Positions 42,595 through 49,629 of a stretch of 64,000 nt of DNA are shown one piece after another; position 1 is the first letter of the stretch; every line of letters begins with the position of its first letter. Source of the DNA: Euglena gracilis (lineage: Eukaryota > Euglenida > Euglenophyceae > Euglenales). The stretch is from assembly GCA_039621445.1 (NCBI GenBank), contig CP154954.1:11960716-12024715 (forward strand). The letters run 5' to 3'. The position numbers were made by a program, and so were the translations under genes. A model generated the notes under the pieces. That model had not been told where the DNA came from. It was given only the letters and a program-made list of their open reading frames with translations, and made no database searches.

Positions 42595-42888
42595 CCTTGT
42601 CATTTGCCAAAATTTGCACTGCTGTTGTTGGATAAGAACAGTGATTGGTATCTTTCTGTCACAAGTGAGTCGGAATTTTTCAAACTGAAGAATTTTTTGT
42701 TTATAAGTTCTGATGGTTGTGGGTGCCCAAGAGTACAAGAGTGCTTGTTGTATGTTTTGGGGACGTTGATGGTGTTCGAAAGCGGAAAATTTGGTGAGCA
42801 TAGATTCCCACTCAAGGACACTGGGGTGGATGTCTGAAATTTGTGTTGTTGAGGGGTAAGCTGATATAGCTTCCCCTTTTGGCAGGAG

Positions 42889-44463
42889 TCATTTGGAATT
42901 CTGATTTTCACATTCCCAATGCCAGTGGTATCGGGAACAACGAAAACATTTTTTGGGCGGTGGAAATTTTACATTCCACAAGGAACCGTCCCGGGAAATA
43001 TAAAATTTGTCTTCCCCAAGAATAGCAAAATTTTGTAACCCATGAGGGGTGTGTTCCTCATATACTTTCCCACCTCGTCGAATTAATTCATCCACCCCAA
43101 AATTCACTGGTGGGTGAATCCGTTGTACTGAAGAGGACGAGGATTGTAAGAAAGAATTTGAGGGAGATTGTGACGAAGGAAATGATGAGGAGACATGAGA
43201 AGAAGGAGAAAATGAATGAAAAGGTGATGAGGAACGTAAAAATTCGGACGAAAAAGAATTTGTTGTTTTGAAGGACGTTTTGTAACAGAAAAAAGTGTGC
43301 ACCATGAGTTTCCACAATTCTTGAAGTGGGTCACCATCTTCTTGTATGTCCTCAAAACTGGATTGAAAAATCTTGGACATTTCACGCATCCAAACGGGAA
43401 GGTGTTCAAATTTTTGAAAGGTTAACACAGATTCAAGTGAAAAATTTTGTGATAAATATTCTTCAGAAGAAGTGTTGATGGTCATCTTTTGAACTTTAAG
43501 TTCAGCAATTTCCTTTTGAAGCATGGAAATTTGTTCCAACAATGCGGAATTTTGACTTGCGGAAACAGCGGAATTAGGTGACCAAAGAAAATGGTCATCC
43601 TGAATTTGTAAAATTACATCTGCATACACTTCGTATGCGACAAATAAAGGGAGTGCATCGTCAACCGATAATTGAAAAGAGGTGCCAACAAGGAGTGTCT
43701 GCCACCAGGAAGGTGGCCAGGTTTGAGAGCGAAATTTTAGTTCAATTTTTTTGCGTGACATTTCTATGGAAGAAATGGACTGCAAAAATTCGTTTGCAAA
43801 GGAGGTGCAAAATTCTTGAAACGGAACAAATTGCGGGTCCCGGATTTTGTTCAATGTCACCTGAGAGGAGCAATAGTTTTCGTATATTCCAAAAGGTATG
43901 TTTGGTGTTGATATGGAAAACATAAATGGGCCAGGGGGGGTGGGCAGTATACGACGGTTGGAAAAAATAAATATTGGTTCATTCGGGAGGAGTAAATGCT
44001 GAGTGGAAATTTTAAATAAAAATGCAAGGGGATATGGATATATGACCGGAAAGAGCAAGACGATATGTACGGGTTGATTTTTCAGTCGATCCAGCACACG
44101 ATTCAACAAATGAAATGGGGGGTTTGCCCAGATTAATTTTTCTGAAGACCAATTATGCAAAAAAGCGTCATCGAAAATCGACCAAAATTTTGGTACGCGA
44201 CAATTTTCAGGTGAAGCAAAAGCATCAATCGAGGGTAAAGGTAAGTCAAAAAACGCAAAAATTCTGTAAAAATACTTTGGAATCAAAGCATAATCTTGTT
44301 GGGCCTGCTGAAAATAAAGATTCCTTGAAGGGCCAGGATTCATTTGAATGTCTCCACAAAGCAGCAGAAAAAGGAAGTTTAGAAACGTAAGAATTTTTAA
44401 AAAAAGGGGTAGCAGAAAAAAATGTTCGGAATAAATGATTTCCAAAAGAATGTTTTGATTTTA
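42889..44463 (-). CDS. ORF2 of the YR element: 2A-like leader, Dam-like domain, zinc knuckle
   Basis: Open from just after a stop near 44464, with no early ATG, so expression probably relies on the overlap with ORF1. It begins with a hydrophobic stretch (FFLLPLFLKILTFLNFLFLL) running into CGDIQMNPGP. A Dam-type adenine methyltransferase domain follows: SIDAFASPENCRVPKFW, LIWANPPFHLLN and HIVLLFPVI, similar to the one in the Ty3 copies. The C-terminal half is Ser-rich and ends with CFRCSRYHWHWEC, a zinc-knuckle-like motif. It may serve as Gag-related nucleic-acid-binding protein. Confidence 0.75.
44329..44352 (-). other. 2A-like ribosome-skipping motif (DIQMNPGP)
   Basis: Matches the D(V/I)ExNPGP consensus except Gln for Glu at the third position. 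It is preceded by a signal-peptide-like hydrophobic run. 2A-like motifs of this sort are known in trypanosome L1Tc and in APE-type LINEs of animals. Activity with Gln is uncertain. Confidence 0.65.
44415..44421 (-). promoter_or_regulatory. candidate -1 frameshift heptamer T TTT TTC
   Basis: In the ORF1 frame the codons read ATT TTT TTC TGC. The heptamer T TTT TTC fits X XXY YYZ. A -1 slip here moves exactly into the ORF2 frame, 21 codons before the 2A-like motif. ORF1 stops shortly after, at 44397. Confidence 0.5.
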
Positions 44464-44949
44464 AGGGTTAAAAGAATAGTGTACCAAAAGAAAAATCGGT
44501 ATACCATCAAAAAAAACTGCAAAGTTTCCAAACTGCTGAAAAGTTTTTTGACTGCTGTTGTTAAAAACAAACGTGAAATTTTTTTAACTTTCAAAAGGAG
44601 AAATAACAAAAAACACAAAAACAGGGGTGCTCCAGACAGCAAATGTTGTGCAGAAGGGGGGTAAGCCATTTGTGTGGGTTTTGAGGGGAAATGTTTGTAA
44701 TCTTGCAATTTTTCAATGAAGTCAGGGAAAAGCCCATACACAGGTGGTAAAAAAATAATGGAATCATCAATCCACTCAAAAATAGAATGTCTCAACACAA
44801 CATGTTGAAGTTTGTCCATCCCAGCATTTTGATGTAGATAAAATTCAAGTTTTTTGGCAAATTTTAAATAATTTTGGTAAAGTTGTTGTCTTTCACTTGG
44901 TGAGATTGTTACAGAAAACAAACTTGCTATGTCTCCAACATTGCTTTCA

Positions 44950-44957
44950 GGTGCCAC
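44950..44957 (+). repeat. target-site duplication, left, of the MITE
   Basis: ggtgccac; the perfect copy is at 46275-46282. Confidence 0.85.
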
Positions 44958-46274
44958 CATTGGTGTAGAAACTGGGGGGGCAGGGGGGGCGGCCGCCCCC
45001 CCCCCGAGATTTTTTCGCCCCCCCCCCCCGAGAATTTTTTTGACTCAAAAATTTTTCGCCCCCCCCGAAAAAAAGTTACCCTCAAAAAAATTTTTGTAGG
45101 TTGTGAAAAATTTCTTTCAAGATTAAGAAACCAACTTTTCATTGAACTTTCAGGTGTTTTTGCTATTGGACATCGCTACCGTCTCGCCGCCCTTCGGGCG
45201 GCCAAACAAGCCCAAAACTCATGGGCTTGGAGGGGAAATGAGTCTTCGTATTTTCAATTTGGGGTTGTTGTTTGTGAATATCTCCACCGCCGTCTCGCCG
45301 TCCTTTGGTGGAAACAGGAAACACATGTATCTTGACTAGGCTTCTAGCATTCAATATTCTAAAAGAGCAAACCAGTTCTTTTGTTGTTCCAAATCTGTGT
45401 TTTCTGGTGCGAAAAATCATGCTTTCAACCCAAAAAAAAACAAAAAAATGAATGCTGCAGAGATAAAAAATGAACTTTTTTCTAAAAAAAACATTGCAAA
45501 AAAAAATTCCCCAAACCCTCCATGACGTTTTTTTTTGTTTTTTTTAAAAAAACTTATTATTTTTAAAAAAACATGTTTTTTTTGTTTCAAAAAAAACAAG
45601 CCGTCAACCTTGCTTGAAACTGGCAAAAAAAAACGTCCCATGTTAAAGAAAGAGTCCCCAATGAACTTAACGTGACCCCCCCCTATATGGCACCCCCCTG
45701 GGAGCGTTTTTGACCCCCCTGGCGACAATTAGGGGGGGGTGACAATTAGGGGGGGGGGGTTACTCAATTTACCCTACATGTCCATGGGTCCACGAGTAAC
45801 CCCCCCCCCTAATTGTCGCCCCCCCCCAAGGGGGGGGCGACTATTAGGGGGGGGTGACAAATAGGGGGGGGGTCACGTTAGTCGGCCTACGGCCTCCTCC
45901 GGGGGGGGGGGGGGCTGCCGCCCCCCGGACCGTTCTTTGTCACGTTCAATGCCTTCTTTCAAAAAAAGTGCTACCGTCTCGCCGCCCTTCGGGCGGCAAA
46001 AAGAAAACAACACATACAAACAACATTGGTAATAGGGGTTTTTTCAGTCATGGACCCCGGGGGGGGGAGGGGTGGTAGGGTGGGTGGGTCCGGCCGAGCC
46101 CCCCCCCCCTCCCGGGGGGGGGGTCACCCCAGGGGGGAGTGGGATATGCTTTTTGGTGCCGAAAATTTTTGAAAAAGTGCTATTTTTGGAATTTTTCTGT
46201 TTATGGCCGGCGCTAACTTCGCTTCTGGCCCAGGTTCTCGCCCCCCCCGAGAAAAAATTGTTTCTACACCGATG
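44958..46274. mobile_element. hAT-type MITE, 1317 bp
   Basis: Terminal inverted repeats: cattggtgtagaaac on the left and, read from the right, catcggtgtagaaac. A perfect 8-bp duplication ggtgccac flanks it. The interior is non-coding with C/G runs, A/T runs, a 1-kb scatter of taattgtcgcc motifs, and two copies of gccgcccttcgggcggc (45187-45203 and near 45979), each able to form a C(UUCG)G hairpin. Confidence 0.85.
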
Positions 46275-47026
46275 GGTGCCACAGAGCAATCAACAGCTGT
46301 ATTGACTTCTGAAAGGTCCACAGTATCAAGCATGGGAGGAGGTAGCGGAATAAAAAAATTGTCCTGATAAGCAGACTGATAAAATGCAGGGTAATTTTGT
46401 TGAACAGAAGGTAAAAAAACTGATACTTGTTGAATCCAGGAAAGGAGTCGTTGTTTTTGGTGATCCACAATTTCATCAGGAGATGAGTTCAAAATTTCAA
46501 TCATGTCAGAGAAATGTTGAGAATGTTTCTGTTGCAGAGAAACATTTTCCCAAATTTGAGAGGGACTGTCAGAAAGATGAATTGAGGAGTCTGATTTGTT
46601 CTCTGCAGAATTGAAAGAATCAGGACAATTTTGTACAAGCTTGTTCAAAAGACTCAAAGGCACAGGAACACAATCTGGGGGAAGGGATTGTGCAGTAACA
46701 TTCTGTTGTGCACTGATGTGTGGGTTGACAAAAAGAGGAATTAGCAGCATTCAAAGGAAAGCTGTTTGGCTGTTGTGGAACACAGGTTCCTGTATAAGTT
46801 GATAATTGGTTTGGGAGAGAAGCTCCAAAAGGAGCAGGTAATACTCCAAAAGGAGTTTGAATAACTCCACAGGGAGTCTGCACAGGTTGGTTTTGGTTTG
46901 TCAACATTGGGATTCCAGAATAAAGATTCAAAGGAAAATGCGAGTAGGGGGCTGGGATCAGGGGAACAGATTGTTGTACAACTGCAGGGGTGACAGGAGG
47001 GGTAGGGAGGGACCTTAGGCGTGATA

Positions 47027-47368
47027 CTAGGTTGTGATGAGCTCTTGGCCAGCACTGTCTTTTCTTGCTTTCTTTCCAGTCCCAGTTTCACTATAATCTC
47101 TCTTCTTCTTCTTCTGGTCTTCCTTGAACGGTTGTCCATCGGGGTGTGCTACCCTGAGAGCAGCAGGGTGCTGGCCTTCTGCACGGGCATCACCAACTTC
47201 AAAACTGACTTCCTGTCCAGGATGTAGAACCGGGACTCCAACTCCCAGTGTCAGCAGCTGACTCACGTGTATATAATACGTGGTAGCTTCACCAGAGTCG
47301 GTGTCAGATGATTGAAGAAAACCAAAACCCCTGTGGGGAAACCATGTTGCCACGGTGCCAGTCGGCAT
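47027..47368 (-). CDS. cold-shock-domain protein, first ORF of the YR element
   Basis: From ATG 47368-47366, 113 residues. Residues 3-55 are a cold-shock domain: TGTVATWFPHRGFGFLQ contains the RNP1-like RGFGF, and YYIHVSQL is the RNP2-like strand (usually VFVH). PGQEVSFEV closes the barrel. A Lys/Arg-rich tail (DQKKKKRDYSETGTGKK) could bind nucleic acid or act as a nuclear signal. It lies only 99 bp inside the A1 terminal repeat, on the coding strand of the element, so it is probably an element gene. A role as single-strand nucleic-acid chaperone during reverse transcription is inferred. Other frames carry on downstream, so it may have been the N-terminus of ORF1. Confidence 0.8.
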   Translation of the reverse strand: MPTGTVATWFPHRGFGFLQSSDTDSGEATTYYIHVSQLLTLGVGVPVLHPGQEVSFEVGDARAEGQHPAALRVAHPDGQPFKEDQKKKKRDYSETGTGKKARKDSAGQELITT

Positions 47369-47467
47369 CTTGAAAAACCAAAGGTGATCCAAATTAACTT
47401 TCAGACTTGACAGAGGTGCAAGTTCCTGTTGGTCGGTATTCTGCAGCCCCGACCGGCTAAGACTTCA

Positions 47468-47569
47468 AGGCTTACTTCCAATAAAGGAATCTGTGAAGAA
47501 ATATTTACAGATTCAGTTTTGAATTCTTGTCGCGTAACGGTTCGCAAATCTCGAGATTGGTGAATCTCT
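47468..47569 (-). repeat. split direct repeat A1 (102 bp), 5' end of the YR element
   Basis: Same sequence and orientation as A2 (37111-37212). The right-hand piece of the hAT-like shell begins at 47570. Confidence 0.92.
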
Positions 47570-47898
47570 CGTTCTGCCATGTTCTGCCAAAAAAACGTTC
47601 TGCCATGTTGAAAGAGAATGGATACAAAAATTCGTCGACGGGCACAAAAAGAAATGGTCTGTGTTCGATATTACAATTTCTCAGGAAGGATTCATAATCA
47701 AAAAAATCCAAAAATCGGAAGGGACCAATTAATCGTTAGTCGTCCGAGACACCCCGATTAATCGCGATTAATCGTTCGCCGGCCCAAAACGATTAATTGG
47801 CACAACCCTACTGGCTGGAGTTGATGGCTTCCACAAAATCCAAATTCCATAAAATATGGCTGGCACCCTTTAGTGATGATTCTGAGAATGTATGCATC

Positions 47899-47971
47899 GC
47901 TCACATAGCTCAGTTGGTACAGTGCCTGCTTCATGACAGGGAGGTCGCGGGTTCGAACCCTGCTGTGTGCA
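47899..47971 (+). tRNA. tRNA-like sequence, possibly Met(CAT)
   Basis: The acceptor GCTCACA pairs with TGTGTGC (one mismatch). A box tagctcagttggta and B box gggttcgaaccc are good, and a T-run follows at 47974. The anticodon region cctgcttcatgacagg gives an 8-nt loop on a 4-bp stem, so CAT at 47932-47934 is tentative and the gene may be a pseudogene. Confidence 0.5.
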
Positions 47972-48043
47972 CCTTTTCCTCATATTTTTGCCTTAATGTA
48001 TAATATTAAAAGAATTTTCTCCTACAAATATGGTTAAAAAGTG

Positions 48044-48116
48044 CACACACGGTGGGGTTCGAACCCACGACCGCTCGCTTACTCAACGAGCGCAGTACCA
48101 ACTGAGCTACATGTAC
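48044..48116 (-). tRNA. tRNA-like sequence, isotype not determined
   Basis: On the minus strand GTACATG pairs with CGTGTGT (three G-U), with A box tagctcagttggta and T arm GTGGG TTCGAAC CCCAC. The anticodon arm gctcg...cgagc encloses nine bases, not seven, so the anticodon cannot be read safely. It converges with the tRNA-like sequence at 47899. Confidence 0.5.
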
Positions 48117-49629
48117 GATGCCTATCAAAAGCGTCTGAATAGATAAAGGACCTTTGGACGACAGAATTTGTCCCCCCCCAAACAAAGTGGCCAGTGCCTT
48201 CTCCCTTGTCACCCCCCAAAGTGTCCGTGTCCCCCCCCCCCCCGAGGGTGGACATTTCAGGGTCCCACGGCACCCTGGCCACTTTGGGGGGGGTGAGGGT
48301 ATATGGTTTTTGAGGTTGGGGGAGGGGGCCAAGGTGAATTGTTCAAACAAAATAAATTTCATAAATTTCATAAATTTCATAAATTTCAGTAAGTTACCAT
48401 AATGTAATTTATAAATCTTAAATTACGCGAAATTCGCAATGCTACCTATGGGCGCTTTGGAAAAACGCAGGGAGGTGGCCTACGCCTGGAGGAAAGTCCT
48501 ACCGAGACTCGAATGTACCACCCCCCCCCCCCCATATTGTCCCCCCCCCATATTGTCCCTCGGCCCGGCCGACGAGGGGTTTTTTTGGCTCGGCCAGAAA
48601 TTTCCTTTGGTACCCCCATATTGTCCCCCCCCCCATATTGTCATGTCGGGCCTCCTGGGGAGAGGTCGGTGGGACAATATGGGGGGGGGGGGTAGGACTC
48701 ACGTGCTCAAGGTGTTTCCTAACTTTCATGACCGAAAATGAAAGGAAAGGTTTCACGGATTTTATCTTTCTTTCAGAGCAGTTTTCACAAATTGAACAAC
48801 CCTGTCACGGGAAACTGTCGTGTTGGACAAGGTTCCCGAGTTGCGCTGTTCCAATTTGGAAAGCAAGTTAAATTTATGTACTGCAGAAACAATGCAAGCC
48901 GTTAACGTTACAAATGCATGTGTGACTAGTGTTGCTGCTGCACTCCCTCCACTTTGGTAGATCACCTCTGATCTTTCAAATTGTACAGGTAATTTGGCGG
49001 GACTTCAAACAGCATTTTGAACTTTTCTGTAGCCAGCAAGTGTTCCCTCCAACCGGGATGGTGTGTTTCTTTATCGGATCTGGCATTTCATTGTGAGACA
49101 AGTGGCAATTGCTTTTGAGAAAATTGCAGTTACGTTTTGAGACAATGGAAAGGATTTTGAGACGGGTGGCAAGTCATTTTGAGACTGATGGCAGACAGTG
49201 AGCAGTTATTTTTGCAACCTTCAAAAACGTTGTAAACTGACCTTGTTTAAAGTGTTTATAATTCCACACACAGACTTTTTAAGTTCAGTATGGCGGCCCC
49301 ACATCCTTTTTTGCACTTCCACTGCCGACACATTTGAGGTGCTACAATGGGAGCTGGTGCCTCAAGCGGGCCCGGTGTGCCTGCATGCCTGCCCCACCTC
49401 TAGCATACAACATTGAGCAGGCCATGGAAAACCATGAAAAAAGCGCCAAGCCAACCGAAGGAATCTCCCTTTTCCTGGTCAATGTCGTGGGATAAAAAAC
49501 CATTTTTTTTCCAAGCCTTTTTCCCTGAGCCAACACCATCTAACCCCCCCCCCAACTTACCCTCACCCCCCTCAAAGTGCCTCCACCCAAGGTGACCAAT
49601 TTTTTTTGGCAAATGTGGATTACCCTCAC
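48117..49629. other. low-complexity and unassigned DNA
   Basis: Contains C-run blocks, a (cataaattt)n run at 48357-48388, the possible right outer inverted repeat (48420-48450), several ccccatattgtc units at 48530-48690, and from 48750 to 49600 ordinary-looking DNA with no recognisable gene. Confidence 0.5.

Larger units (their letters stand above)
39132..42880 (-). pseudogene. tyrosine recombinase of the YR element, split by a hAT insertion
   Basis: The N-terminal core-binding part at about 42880-42595 has LLYSWAPTTIRTYKQKILQF. The rest is at 40021-39132, with STIRNTLSAFQALHTLGW and then catalytic residues: Arg in LGLRIGEVASI, His/Arg in FHSISRATARG, His/Trp in QHWCRW and Tyr in DTAKKYIGY. 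The two parts are in the same frame once the inserted hAT element (40022-42594) and one copy of its 8-bp duplication are ignored. The net length is about 390 codons, typical for this family. Confidence 0.82.
44397..46750 (-). pseudogene. ORF1 (gag-like) of the YR element, interrupted by a MITE
   Basis: The parts 46750-46275 (SLLNKLVQNCPDSFNS, QIWENVSLQQKHSQHFSDMI, LLSWIQQVSVFLPSV) and 44957-44397 (ESNVGDIASLFSVTISPSER, LYQNYLKFAKKLEFYLHQ) share one frame across the MITE at 44958-46274. The C-terminus is strongly hydrophobic and overlaps ORF2. Upstream, 46931-46620 in another frame encodes a Pro/Gln/Asn-rich stretch that probably belonged to the same protein. I recognise no named Gag domain. 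Confidence 0.6.
36949..47569 (-). mobile_element. tyrosine-recombinase (DIRS/Ngaro-type) retrotransposon with split direct repeats
   Basis: Read on the minus strand: A1 repeat, cold-shock ORF, gag-like ORF1, ORF2 (2A, Dam-like, zinc knuckle), tyrosine recombinase, RT, RNase H, then B1-A2-B2 repeats. Split direct repeats are the hallmark of Ngaro/PAT-type YR elements. The gene order with YR before RT is closer to DIRS/VIPER. About 3.9 kb is due to two later DNA-transposon insertions, leaving roughly 6.7 kb of the element itself. Confidence 0.85.
36670..47810. mobile_element. hAT-like non-autonomous shell carrying nested insertions
   Basis: The ends are inverted: tagggctgtttcgattaatc on the left and, read from the right, tagggttgtgccaattaatc. 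Both are followed by multiple cgattaatcg motifs. A 7-8-bp direct repeat (actggctg) flanks it, as in hAT insertions. Without the YR retrotransposon (36949-47569) only about 520 bp remain and nothing is coded, so it was a MITE-sized element. Confidence 0.6.
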
